In this document: positions 48,441 through 61,588 of the stretch, in pieces
Numbering within the stretch: the stretch's first letter is position 1
Layout: the number at the start of each line of letters is the position of its first letter
DNA from: Taenia hydatigena
Lineage: Eukaryota; Platyhelminthes; Cestoda; Cyclophyllidea; Taeniidae
Direction of reading: 5' to 3'
Length of the DNA: 64,000 nt
Assembly (NCBI GenBank): GCA_036345935.2
Contig: JADWOT020001139.1
Coordinates: 248,001 to 312,000, forward strand
Translations under genes and position numbers: made by a program
Notes under the pieces: generated by a model
Database searches by the model: none
What the model saw: only the letters and a program-made list of their open reading frames with translations
Told to the model about the DNA's origin: nothing

Positions 48441-48984
48441 TGTTTCCATCACTTTCGATTATCAGTGAGGAGCAACAGGCGATCCTATGAGCATATACAA
48501 GAGGTAACAGGGTTGCGTTCCTCTTAATTACGGTGTTCAACTTCCCATTGTAGGTGCTATCATAGAGGCCGATGGGGACTTCAATAATCCTACAACCATT
48601 TGCCTCGAATAGGAGAAGCAACGGTGTGCACCTGGGTGGTTGTCAAATGAGTCTGACTTCGGTGTTTAATTTACGTTTGAATTTGCTCTTCTCAGTTTCG
48701 CTCCTTGCCACGAAAACATAATCGCACACTTGGCAAGGCGCAAAGCTCCTTCCTTTCCTTCTTGCTATAAAGTATCAGTGTTTCCTTCCAGAGGTCTTCT
48801 ATAAGTATTTTGGCAAATATGGTAAGCCACCACAAAACTAATACTTTCGGGGTGTGGATGATCATTTCACATAGCAATAGGAGTAGATAATCTAGTGTAG
48901 AACAAAGAAGAGCCCCTTGTAAACATGGTTATGATTACATACCTCCACTTACCACCACGATTCGAAGATATAGCCACTCAATTA
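48441..48984. other. No further pol sequence recognised
   Basis: The N-terminal part of the reverse transcriptase would be expected here on the minus strand, but its conserved blocks are not visible. The element is probably truncated at about 48440. Nothing else was found. Confidence 0.5.
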
Positions 48985-49480
48985 CTTGGTGGCACTAGAA
49001 CTAAGGAATCGGAATGTAGGAGGAGGACTTGTATGTGGTGTACAGACTGACACAAAGCGAATACAGTTAAGGGAACAGGAAATGCGAATTTAACTCTGGT
49101 GCGTAAATTGCTATTATGCGACTGCAGTAGAAGTGGCGAGAGAGGAGAATTAACCTGATGCGTACCGCCTTGCACCTTGCATGATGCAGAAACGTGGAGA
49201 AGATTGATACACTAACGACAACCTCTCCGCTCTTGCCCATTCAACTGCAGTCGCATGATGTAAATCGACATACTAACTACAAATTCAATGTTCTCGGACA
49301 GCAAATGCAGGCACATCATCAAAATCGGCACAAACCAAGAACTCTGTGCTCCCGCCACTTTATCTGCAGTCACATGATGGAAATCGACCCAATTACTACA
49401 TATTGTATGCTCCCGCTACTTTTGCCGCAGACACGTGATGATGACGCACAAATCTATTTTTATGCCGCAGCTCTTCCTGC
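48985..49480. repeat. 60-bp tandem repeat in fold-back arrangement
   Basis: The right arm has CTGCAG-like markers at 49245, 49305, 49364 and 49425 (spacings 60, 59, 61), each followed by a relative of TC-CATGATG-AAATCGAC and preceded by GCTC-CGCCACTT-like text. The left arm carries the same unit on the opposite strand, with markers at about 49185, 49127 and 49066, again about 60 bp apart. The centre of symmetry is near 49190-49200. Transcribed or single-stranded, the region could form a long imperfect hairpin. Open frames on both strands here (48978-49175 minus, 49194-49526 plus) are translations of the repeat, not evidence of a gene. Confidence 0.75.
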
Positions 49481-52400
49481 GCATTATGGATTTTCGCATT
49501 TTCACCCCAAATTCTCGTTGAATTAGTAGAAACTCAACTTTGCGAACAACACTGGCCAGTTGTCGTCGCCCTCGTCGCTTTTTCTGCTCACTGTTGCAGG
49601 ATTTTGCTGGCGCAACAAATGTTGACTTTTGTTTGTTATTAGTCCATCGTTCCTGTCCCAGTGATCCTATTAGTAAGACATGGTACAGACTGTTTCCCAG
49701 AAACGATGGCGTTTTAGTGTTTCTGATTGGTTATCAATTTAACGCACCTTTTTGGCCGAAAGCTAGACATTTTTTAAGAATCTCTACTGTCCTGATTTTC
49801 AAGCACCTTTAGAGGATGCATTAACAAATACAGGGGAACTTGAGATGATTTTCCTCACTCTGATGATTTTGTATGTGGTTTCGGTAAATAATTAGTGCCT
49901 TTGCGTGCTGCAAATGCATTAAGTCATGTTTACAAAAACACTTATTCATTCGAACTAAATCCTTGGCTAAAATGAACTCGTATAGTTAAATTCTGAGATT
50001 TAGTCTGCAGTACATCGACAATGTGAATCTTTGAGTAGTGACAGCGAGGGGAATCTTTGTTTATTGCACCTACAATTAAATGTGGTGAGAACGAGAATAA
50101 GCACGCGCCAAGTAACAGTTGATTGCACCCCTGAAGATCACGTTTTCTTAAGTTATGCAATAATTGGTTTGCACAAATTACAGCGCAACTAGGAGGAGGT
50201 AGCGAATCTGATGGTATTATCACCGATTTGGCGCAAGCTGCATTAGTATGTGCCAGCAAGGTGCGAGATCATTGGTTGATCTTGCCATGCACATCGCTGG
50301 GTCCTTGTACCATGATTACTACTTATAGATAAAAAGAAATCGATGTAACTGCCCTAAAGCGGCGAGAATGAATAGTAAAGATTGTCAAACGGACGGTAGA
50401 ATGGTTGACAGGTAAAATCATAGGTAAACGTTACCAGGCAAAATAAAAGTCACTAGAAAGTTGACTTTATTTAATTCGTGCTCCCAATGAGCTTAAAAAG
50501 AATGAACGACTAGGAAATGTGAGCTGAATTCATTGAGCTCGTATGGAGGTAGAAGTGCCTGGTGATATAGAAGGAAGAGAGCCATTAAAATATTACTATG
50601 GAGAACGTGGCAGTGCTTAGCACGTATTAGTATGTTCTAGTTTTACCTGAGTTTCGAATCCACGACTGCGTTAAATGTGGCATAATACAATACGCTCTGC
50701 TATTAGATAGATGTTTGACAAATGAGACGGAGGTAAGCAAAGGAAAAGGATGCATAGAGCATTGAGAGCATTCCAAGTTGTTTCACTCTTGGTGCTCACA
50801 GTCTGCAGCTCAGCATCAATAACTCGTCGCAAGCGCGACTTCGTCTTTACTTGAAAACATGCAATCTGACAAACAGTATTCAATAAAATTTGTTTCGAAT
50901 TTTTGCACTTGTAGACTGGTATACTCTTGAGGGTTTACCTTTATTCTACTTATTGTTGGTTTTGCCTTGACAGCTCGCTTTATGCTGGCACTGGCATTTT
51001 TTTCTCCCCCTTGAGGGATTGCTGCGTATTGGTTACAATTGCTATCGAGGGTTGCTCTACTTCGAAATCGTTATGCATAATATCCAGATCCATCGCTATG
51101 CTATTTTCAAGCTTTTAGTGGTAGCGTCTTTCGACCCGAAAAAAATTTGCCCAAGCTTGGTCATCGAAACTTGCATCTTCTGTTAAATCTGACTAGCAGA
51201 TGAGCGTTTTTCTGTATGCTAACAAGCCTAATTCATTCATATTAGGTCTACTTATTCTGAATTCCTATCAGCTTTCATTGAAAAACTTAAAATGCCCCTC
51301 ATTTTGTCGAGAAGAATAGGACATTGCTTTTGTCTACAATTTTCTTGAGTTCTCTCAATGGACACGTTCAGCACGAAACCGCTGATCACAGTGCAAAGGT
51401 TTCCTTCACCTGTATCCACTATATAGGAGACAGCTAGATCGGCCATCTTAATGTTCCCAAATGGCATGCCGCTTGTATTCTGTGCAACACGTGGGGCATT
51501 AACCTGGGCCGAAATGCGTTATAATTGACGGACAATTGTGGCTGAAAGTAAATATTGGGTTCTTGTTCCCCTTATGTTGCATCGCTTGTCATTTCTAGCT
51601 ATTTTCAGGGTGTCTAAGAGTTTTTAGAATACTTTTAGTGTTCTACGTGGGATCAAGCTCACTGGGCTTTTCGCACTGTCTTACAACTGAGAGGTTGTGA
51701 TGACCTTTTCGACAGTCGATTTGCTTAACTGAATTTGTTGCAGAGACAGCCAATTACTACACCTACTGCTTTAACCATTTTCGGACAATATGCACTATTT
51801 TGGACTTTGTAAATAATTCGGCTTGGGCTTTAGCATATGCTCTCACCAACTCAGCAGTGGATCTGATGCATTCAACTTAGTGTTATTAACTACTGTGTAG
51901 TGATATTTCTTCCGACTTTATTTTTATTCAAAGGACTCCTCAGACTGTTCATTTACTTCGCATTCGAAAAGTTTTGCGTGCAACTTATTGAAGAGCTCTC
52001 ATTGCACTTCTTACACCTACGTGAATGTGCACACAACCATCATTACGAGTTTTGCTTTCCGTGCGCGTACCGAACTTTGGTGCCTCACAACATAGTAGGT
52101 GGGGCATGTAGGGCAGTTGATAATGAAGTAGTGGATGCAGGTAGTAGTTAAAAAGCTGTAGAATTAGTTGCACGACAAGTGCAAGTTAAGGCATGGCTAT
52201 AGGTGTTAAAGAATTAGATTGATTGATAGCTAGGTGGTCACTCACCCTCATCCTACGTGGCTGACATTATGATGTCATGATTCAAAGAGTTGTTACGCAC
52301 TCGATGCTTTGAAACAAACCAGCCTTATTCTGCTCAAACTGGGCCTACTCGGAATGCAGTGGAATACTGTAAGCAGGAGACATGTGCTAAAAAGCAATAG

Positions 52401-55400
52401 TGGAGAAAACGAAGCACCATATTTTCAAAGGCGCATATAGCTACAGTCGGTGACGGATGACAAGCCTTCATTTTGCTTCCATTTTGAGTACTTTATTTGT
52501 GATCTTACTAAAACCACCAATTTCAAAATAGGAGAACGGGTTCTGAAATGTAAACAGGTTAAAAAATCTGCACAAAATGGAGGAATCTTAGGTTGTAAAT
52601 CAGCTCTTCAAGCAGTCTAAGAAATTCCGTGCACTATGCATAGTGATAATTTGCCGTACTCCTGGTTCCTACTTCTAAACTGTTCATAGTGTCCTCATGA
52701 AAGAAATATGCGAGACATGAAATGAAATCTCTCGGTGCACCTACGGGACCCTACAACTCTCAGACTAAACACTTGTAAATCGAGTATATCTCAATCAATG
52801 GGGTAGCGCTAAATCGGTACTATGTGACTGAATTTGTATTTCTGCATTATTTAAGATACCTAAAAGGACGATAGCCTGCCTATTAAAGAAAACACATCAA
52901 GCCTGCATTCGAAGTGCATGAAGTGAAATACATTTTTAACTTATTTTAGGGAGAATGCAATCAGCATAGTTCAGTCTAAATAAGATCAGAATTAATTGAC
53001 TGAATGTCAAATGTAAGGCGGTGTTTAATAGTAGGTGTCAAAATGGGCCCTTTACTTCCGTAGGTTCTCAGAGGGATGTTGGCCTAGCGGAACACGTTAA
53101 GTACAATCAGGGTGCATCGCAAATGGACTTTTTTGGATTCTTGACAACTTCAATCAGCACAGATACGGCAGTTTTAGTGTCCCTATATACACGGAACACA
53201 GAAAAGTGCACACCCTAAATTTTCGGTTAGCTACTTTACACAATTAGGTCCTAGTGAACATGTTTATAAGATGAGAACAAAATTTCACAAGCAAACGGCC
53301 AAATTCTTCGACGCCGCAAAGCATCCAAAATAATTAATCACCTTACCTTAGACTATTTGGCTAAACAAATAAGACTCTTCCCGGTAATAAGTTGGAAGCT
53401 GGCAATTCCTCAGGGACAGCTGACTTCATGTTGCCCTGACCCCTGCACAAGTCGAGGACACATTCCAACCATGGGGTCAAAAATGAGGCCCAACCTCCCC
53501 TCGGTCAATAAATTCTCTCCATCTAAGCCGTCCCAGTCGGCACGTCTCAAAATTAGTGCAGTTAAATAACTGCTTGCACTGTACTCAGCGGTAAAGAGTA
53601 GCCTAGAAAAGAGAGGTATCGTGTTTTTTATAATGCAACTAGCTTTGTTCTAGAAGACATGATAAGCCATTCAGTGGCTCCTAGTTTAATTCATTGACTT
53701 ACAACTTGGTGAATACCAGCCATTGTCAAATTGAGAGATCAAGGCTAAAAGCTGTTTTTGTACTTTGCTAAAGATGATTTACACAATACGGAAGAAATGC
53801 TTATTTAATTTAATCCTATAAATTGATCGAGAAAACAGCACGGACAGGGTACTGCAATCATACAGACATAACCTTAGTTCATAGTGTCAGAAGGTTTATT
53901 GTATTTTCATAGAATAAATATCCAAGATAATATGAAAGCAAGATGGAACCTCTTACGGTACTGCGGCATTTGATTTGAATAGCTCGGAGAAAGGGTTCTC
54001 CACGAAGTGTACGCTTCATTGCAATTTTCATGGCCGTAGTTTTGATCCAGGGGCCTTGGAGAATTGCGAACGGTCAAAATGCGCCGATTTTAACCACAAA
54101 GGATTCGCTCTTTTGTTGGAATTAGGAAATTGAAGGTGTGACTCAGAACTTCTGTGGAGGATGATACCAAGTTCTATTGGAAATACCTGCATCGTTTAAA
54201 CTGCGACAGCTGGTAACACAAAGTAATTAAAACTTCCAGGCCAATTATCTCGGCTCTGTCATTATCGGAATAGTAGTGAATTGAAGTATTCTTCTAGCTG
54301 TTCTGATGTACAACCAAGCCTGATGGAAGTTACCTTCGCATGGCTTACATGTATACGGTTTCAGAGTAATTAAAATTAAGCAACTTTAATTGCGATAAGA
54401 GCCTTTTTAAGTATTTGAGTGGAAAAATGATGTGCACGTTCCATTTACTCACTGTCACCAATATATGTGGAACATGGAAATTGAAAAAGAACTCTTATGC
54501 AGTTCACTTTTTAAATTACTTGAGGGCTAAGTATGTGGTAAATCCAGTCACCATCTTCTGCAGGAATGATAGATCTAACACGCAATGATTTCAACAAGGA
54601 AACTTCAATATCAAATTTAATATGCGCTGATTTAAAGTTTACCTGACAACAGTAGCGATGGCAGTACTGTTGCAGATTTGCAGCGCGTATGGAGAATTAC
54701 AAATCGTCATGCCTGCTTATCACATTATTGATGCTTGAGAAACGGAAAATCACGGAGACGTTTCGGCTGCGCGCCTACTGGACACGCTGATGCGAAGGAC
54801 TAAATATGCTACCAAGGTGAGAACGTTGGACTCCCTCCTCAAAAGCGTGGACTAGAGTACCATATGTTGGCATCACCGGGTTACAATTGTGGTTCACAAG
54901 GTTACCACCGTCTGTTTTTTATCACTGCCTTATTCTTGCTATAATTTTCGGTTTTACTAACCCATTTTTATGTCGGAATGCAACTAAAAGCTTTTATCAA
55001 AATTGAGATGCCCAACGGTTCGAAAAATACTTTAATATGTTTAAGGAAAATATTAAAAATGGCTGCCAACACTAATAAAAATTGAAGTTGAGATGAGATC
55101 ATGGATAGATTGGGTAGTAAAGGCATGCAGATACGAAAGAAGGGTGAAATAAGTGGAAAGAAGAGGGTTGGGATGAGCAAGTATGAGCAAAAATAGTGAG
55201 GCGAACGAGGGAAGCAGTGTAAAGAAGTCATAGAAGGACGAAAGATGGAAATTAGAAAGTGAGGACGGGATGAGCTTTGGGGATCACACAGCGTGGACAC
55301 CTAAAAATCTCCTTGTCTACCTGAGGATGTGCCTGGTAAAGGTCATCAATGGCTTTAAGTCGCTGGCCCTCTTTGTTGCACTTTGTGCGTCTACGACTCG

Positions 55401-58400
55401 GTTAACCTCACGCACTCATTTCTCGCCCTTCTTTCTTTACCTACATTCTAAATTTCCCCTCCGATTCCTACATGTAGATCGCTTCGAATCGCCTCCTCTT
55501 GCGGGGCACTCCAGTGCATGGACAACGATGCATATTAGTACATTGTTATTGCAGAGGTGATAATGCTGCTAGAAACAATGCATTTGATGGTCGTGTTGGT
55601 GCCGATGCTACCGTCTGAATGCCAATCACCACACAATGGTACCGTCACCGATACTGCCACCATAAGAAGTGTGATGACCACCATCCCCTCACCCGCTTTC
55701 GCCGGCTGACTTTTCTGATTCAAAAGGCAACTGCGCAAATACAGCCATTATCACTATTACAGGCGTCATCGAAATTAGAAGTAGACTACATTTACGAAAA
55801 ACTGGCACTCCCGCATTACTGTTTCAAAAAAAGAATCGATGTGAGAAAACATTGTGCTGCTTGATTGCATCAAATGATGATAATGTGATGGGAAGGAGGT
55901 AAAAGTAAAAATGATAGACTGCAGATTAGGCGAATGTGGGTTCGAATGCCACTGGAACCATGTCTATCCATAAACAGATTGCATCACGAAGGGTGGAAGT
56001 GCTACTTACTTTAATGCTAGAGGGAGAGGCCAGTAAATCGGATTGAAATGTGAGAGATTAGAGGTTAGTATGTCCGGTGAGATGCGGCTACTTATTTTGG
56101 TTTCCAGCGAATGCCAAATACCCTGACTTATTAAATAGCTGGCTGGCTATCTTCTCAATCGCTCCTCTACCTGCTTTGACGGTTGAGTCATTAACTACCA
56201 GGATGACCATAAAATTCTAACTCAAAGTTAACCCGTAAAACTAATTTGAATCCAGTGACTATTCAGGTCACCTCAACTCGTTAATCACCGTCAACACTCT
56301 AATTATCACCAATTTCTCTTCCAGTCTTCATTTGTCTTCTTCTTTGGGTAAATTTTCGCGCTTTTTACATTGCTCATCCCTGACGCATCCAATATGTTTC
56401 CTTCGGATTCAGAGTGGCTGCGATTAGAGTGAAATGTAATGCAAAATAGATGATACTAAATTTACTGAAAGCAAAATAATGATCAAGTAGAATAGTTAGT
56501 TATTGAACCAGTCAGACAAGCCACAAGTTTCAGACTGGCTTATGATGGAATTGGATATCGGATCATCTACGAAATATTATGGAAGAAACTGCACAAGTAA
56601 ACGTGCAAATTGAAACGACTCACACGAACGGGCAACTACTCTTAGTAAACTTCAACAGTGAGGAAAGCATGTGGCCGTAACAGGTTCCGTGATGTGTAAT
56701 TTCATCCAACTCTCCAAACTGTAATGCACGAAGCTGGATAGTGAGAGGTTAACGCATTTGCGCTGTGCTATACGTGAGCACATACACACAGCAAACTTCC
56801 GCTGGCGGCTGAAGAGTAGATGCTCATTATTACAAGTCTTTGTGATGAAAATGGGTGCATAGATGACTAAAATGACAAAAGATGAACACGGGAAATACGG
56901 TAAGTAGATGACCATCTGCATTTCAAGTCGCTAACCTGCATATATACATTTCCGAGGGTACAATGAGTAGAAAAACCAGATGAGAAATCTGAGATGAGAT
57001 AAACCATTGGGAATGAGGACGCCGGTGACTGCATTGCGTACACAATTGAGGTTGGACTACGTCGGTTTGGGTTAGTACAGGCCTGGATGATGGGGATGGG
57101 GGCTTGAGAATGCTGGGAGCTTATATGAATTAGCAGATGGCTTTTTATGATCCAAATTCCGTTGCATTGGTCATGTGAACTGCCTTAACTATCGATCAAA
57201 GCAAGAACCTCTCGTCTTAGGTAGCAGAGGATACAAATGTCCTGTAGATGAATTACGCATACTACAAGCTGACTTATGATGAATTTTTGAGAGGTATTTC
57301 TCTTCCGTCTGCGACGAGATACCACAAACGATTCTTTATCAGCTTTAAGCTCGTGTTTCAGTTAGAATTTAAATTCCGAAATTTCGTGTGGATGTTTTAA
57401 ATGAAATATGTATTCCGACTCCCCAAACGTTCTTATCCTATTTCATCTTAAGACTTACTGCCACCACTGCCCTTAATCAACCTTTAGTTGTGAGTAAAAC
57501 ACTCATGAGCCATCCTTGCCAGTCGTGAGATTCTTATTCGGTTGAAGACATACGTAACTTTGGTATCTCTGATCTCTTTTGGTGACTCGGCTGGGCTTAG
57601 AGTTTCGTCCTCCATGGAACAGGACCTGCGAGATGCGAGAGTGTGCTGTTTATTACGCGCGCACACAACGTTGGCTTAAAGCAAGATAGCCAAGGTCCTT
57701 CGAATGCAACGGTCTCACGACCACATTGTCAAAAAATCAAGCTCTGAAATGGCCATCATTCAAAAACCTAGTGGTGCACTCATCCACCACCTTCTTTATC
57801 GTAGATACCCGACAATTTCAAATTACTCACCAAATCCTAGTAATACACTCTTGGCCATTATCTCGCAGACGACCGTTGGAAAAGGACACAAATTCCGAAC
57901 TCACAGAAACAAAAACGAAAAGATTTAGGAGGACAGATGGAAGGGATAAAGGTGTTAAGCGATTTCGGTGTCACGCACAAGCAAACCGTAACTAGACAAT
58001 AGGTCACTCTACTCACTAGAGCATTCATGCATGTTTTTGTATGCGGCTGTTGGTTAAAGCTGTTTATTATGTGCAAACACCTCGTGACTCTATAACTGAG
58101 CCTTAAATGCAAACAGAGGCATTACCTACAACTCGGTCAAATTTTCACAAAGTTACAGTAAAGGAATTGAGGTCACCAGCATGGCTCCAGAGGACAGCTC
58201 ATCCACCACAGGCCACCCAGGTGCGCAACCGAAATTGATAGCCAGAAAACAAAGAATTAAAGATTTGATTACACATCGTCAGCAAACATAAATTTTCGAT
58301 CGTCTAAAATGACAGCTCATAATTTTTGCTTCGCTTCCATACTTTGTTAATTTGTAGAGTAGTTTCTCCTTTTGGTATCAACAAATGAATAAAATTTTGG

Positions 58401-60239
58401 TTTCAAATTATATAGCATATTAAAACACCTTTGAGAAGCGAAGTCTCATCCGTAGCAGGAAAACTAGTCTCGCATAATTGCTCATTATTGGAAGTCCACA
58501 ACGAAGAAGCAAGCATTCCAAGCGAATTGAACCTAAACTACATGCCAGTATAGCTCAAGGCCTGAATCAAAAATGCGGCTACTGCTGCTCTGTATTTTCC
58601 TCATGCGTATTAATGGGAACAGGTCTTGGAGGTTGGCATGCTTGCTCATTGCATCCTCCGTAAGCTCCGTCAGAGGTTCCCGCGCGACTGGCCTTCCTCT
58701 CCATCAAAATGCCTTTTTACGAACGCACATTGTGTTGAAAGAATTCAAAAGCATCAATTTGTGCTTTCAACAATTAGAACGCGTGCATCATAGTAGGCAG
58801 ATTTCAATTTTAAGTATCACTTCTATGCATGCATTTTTAAAGCGTTTCTCTTTGTAAAGGTGTGCATTTCGATGCATAGAATTCGTCGGTAGATTATAAA
58901 CAGCTACATCTTAGCAAATTTAATAATCTTATAATACTAAGATTAAAACTTGCGCAATATTTAATGAAATTAGGCAAATTATGGCGTGGTTCCGTGTTTC
59001 GAGTGGTCGCTTTGTCCAAGGACCTACAAAGCACTTGAATTGCTCTTATGGCATCAAAAACGTGAGAGATGTTACAAAGTCATCCATTATTCTTCCATTT
59101 TTTTGCTATATTTGCTAAAATTATTGCGATCACTTTCTTTCGAGATTTAAAAGCAGTTTGACATCGCAATATGTGTAACCTGTAAGTCGCAACGCATATT
59201 TGTGGTTTTGTGTCAAATAGCCTTTGGTGGGATTCAGTTCGTCCTCTGCCCCCTAGCCACAGCTTTGATACTTCATGTAAAAGCTTCTTAAATGTACGCT
59301 TTATTATACTACAGTGCAGTCGCGCCAGTAAGAGATTTAGAGATTTACCCTCTCTGCATAGAATGCTATACGGCTCTTCCTGATTTGGATGCGTTGGAAA
59401 GCACATGCTCTTCAATCACTGTCATGGGTATCATTTTAGTTGTCAGACATTTTCCACAATCATTGTTTATTGTAAGACCTCGACCTCGTCTGCTTTGCAG
59501 AAGTTTTGCTTGCAATCTATGAACAGAATGTGAGCAAATGCTATTACGTCAGCAAAACACGTAGGTTCTGTGATTATTTTCCTTTCCAGTTGGGATCGAT
59601 GGCTTAGTAACTCGGGGGCATCCACTGCGGGGCTTCGGTCACTGCACCGCAAATCTGGCTACGCAAAGCTAGTTAAGGCAAACCTCTCATTGCATTGAAC
59701 CTAGCCGAATTTCTTAGGCAGACTTAATAGTAATAGGCATCGACGTAGCGCTATTAAATGATCGAGTGTCAAGCATGATTTTGCAAGTCACTGATTTTTG
59801 GAGTATGCTGTGCATCTGAATGCAAATGTGAAGATTGCGCACTCATTTTTTGTTTCAGTGCAATCAATCTAGCAGATTTGACTTACTCCTTACGGATACG
59901 TAGCTGCTGTGCGCTTTGCTAGTAGACTTGCTTTCAATAAAACAAGGGGGCTTTACACTAATTGCTATCGTCTGTTATCCCATCAGTGTTACACTGAGGG
60001 TGGTTAGTCGCTTAATAATTGGGGAAATCGAGTTTAAAGTACTAAAATTTATAGTGTGTCAGACTGATTGCAGTGCGGAGCATAAAGACAGATCAGCAAA
60101 AAATGGCATGCTTTCTTGGTACGAGAGTGCCACAAAAAAGACGTTTTCATGTGTATGATTGACCAGAGGTTGCACATTACCACATTGCACAAGCAGAGCT
60201 ACACTACTTAGAGTCAGTTATTGCAATGCTTCTAGCGGG
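49481..60239. other. No gene recognised, 10.8 kb
   Basis: The longest stretch without a supported feature. A splice-bounded plus-strand segment (about 49602-49671, GTTGCAG| to CTATTA|GTAAGA) and minus-strand frames at 49942-50259 and 59080-59415 look protein-like but match nothing I know. Frames at 51900-52151, 53357-53569, 54968-55560, 56652-56921 and 57704-58112 were read and rejected. No repeat partners elsewhere in the window were noticed. Confidence 0.45.
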
Positions 60240-60620
60240 GCTGCACCTAGTATTTGCTAAATAAGCAAGGGATAGGCACTGCGTCAAATGCATACAAGCT
60301 TTCCCTTCACCGGGCTCTGAGGCACTTTCCGCACCGTGACGCGGTAGTGATCATTCAGAACGCAAAAAGGAAGGGGAGCCCTCAAAGAGGTGATCGTGAA
60401 ACGGATATATTATGCATGATTGCTGCGGAAGAGAAGAACAAGTGTCGCAGGTAAATAGGCATAGAAAAGTGTGCCAATTGGGAAACAAAGGTGAAATTGA
60501 AGTAAAGGTATGGCAGATTGCAAGGCGATGCTGAAGCAAATAAAGCAAATTTCAATTTTTGGGCTTTGTGTGCGACAAATTCAATCGCGTATTTATCTGT
60601 AAAGAAAACTTAGTTAACCG
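60240..60620 (+). repeat. R5 repeat, copy 2
   Basis: Direct partner of 28190-28590, about 32 kb away. The best-matching blocks are GAGGCACTTTCCGCA, GATCATTCAGAACGC, GTGCCAATTGGGAAACAAA and GCAAGGCGATGCTGAAGCAA. The middle of the copy has extra sequence relative to the first one. No coding capacity is shared. Confidence 0.6.
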
Positions 60621-61538
60621 ATTCTAGAAATCAAGTGCACACAGCGAACAGAATAAATAGGAGTTTATATGCAAGATTAACACTACTTTTCATGTTAATT
60701 GATATGTGGATACTTATAGCCAAACTAGCCTATTCAAGACAAAACATATATAAAGCAATGAGAATTTGATTCAAATGCACCGCTTAACACTTGGCAAGCG
60801 GCCATCTATGCCTTTAAGTCGTAACAACTGCGTACCCTTTTTCTTCTTCACACTCACTATGGGCTGCTTTTAGTTTGAGAAGCACTTAAAGGTTTCTTTA
60901 ACCCAAGTAGTGTGCCACAAAACTGCTATCTATCCCTTTTATATGCTAATTCTACAGCTAGAAGAGCCACACTCCTAATACATGGTCATAAAGTGTTTTG
61001 AGACAATTAAAAGGCTTCCATGGGAAATTTTCCAGCAGATCAAGCAAATTAGATCCCAGACATGTCTTGATGCCATTGTCGTTTTTATGCCAATCAATGA
61101 TCATTGCAAAGTTGCACTTCTTTAAATTATATCAGTTAGTGATTATAAAATACAAATCTCTTGCCAATACTTTGGTATTTCTCCTCCTCTATTGGTGATT
61201 TATATCAAGTAGGATTAAGCAGCACAGCACAGAATTCGGATTTCAAATTGCATTGTAGACATTGCCCTCCATTGCTTTAGATCAAAATGCTATTTGTTGC
61301 TAGAACTTCATAAGTACGGCGACATTTCCGAAGGTAATAGAAAAGAAGTCAGTGGCCTCCAAGCGATTTTTGCAGTACAGAATTAGGCAATCTTAGGAAG
61401 CGTATGTAAAAAAGTAATGCAAAGGACACATTAATTGGTTGAAAGCTTAGTAACTTCTATTTGAAAAACTCGCGACGTGACAGCACTGCCCGAATTTGTC
61501 GCCTGCTCCTCCTCTGACATCTCTCACTTACCACTCAC
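60621..61538. other. No gene seen
   Basis: AT-rich text without recognisable exons or repeats. It ends at the micro-exon candidate. Confidence 0.5.
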
Positions 61539-61588
61539 CCAAACAGACAATGATGGTGAAGCCCTGCATGATGATGTCCACATCAAAG
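61539..61588 (-). CDS. Candidate micro-exon, hydrophobic segment
   Basis: A 50-nt segment lies between a near-perfect acceptor (CCTATTCTTTTCAG|) and a consensus donor (TGTTTGG|GTGAGT). A second donor (GTAAGT) 7 nt on would extend it to 57 nt. The open frame reads FDVDIIMQGFTIIVCLG, most easily seen as part of a membrane-spanning segment. It is richer in G and C than its surroundings. No neighbouring exon was recognised. Small exons are common in flatworm genes, but a segment this short can occur by chance. Confidence 0.35.

Noticed and set aside
48978..49526. Frames on both strands near 49.2 kb with similar peptides
   Set aside because: The similarity comes from the inverted 60-bp repeat units, not from protein homology.
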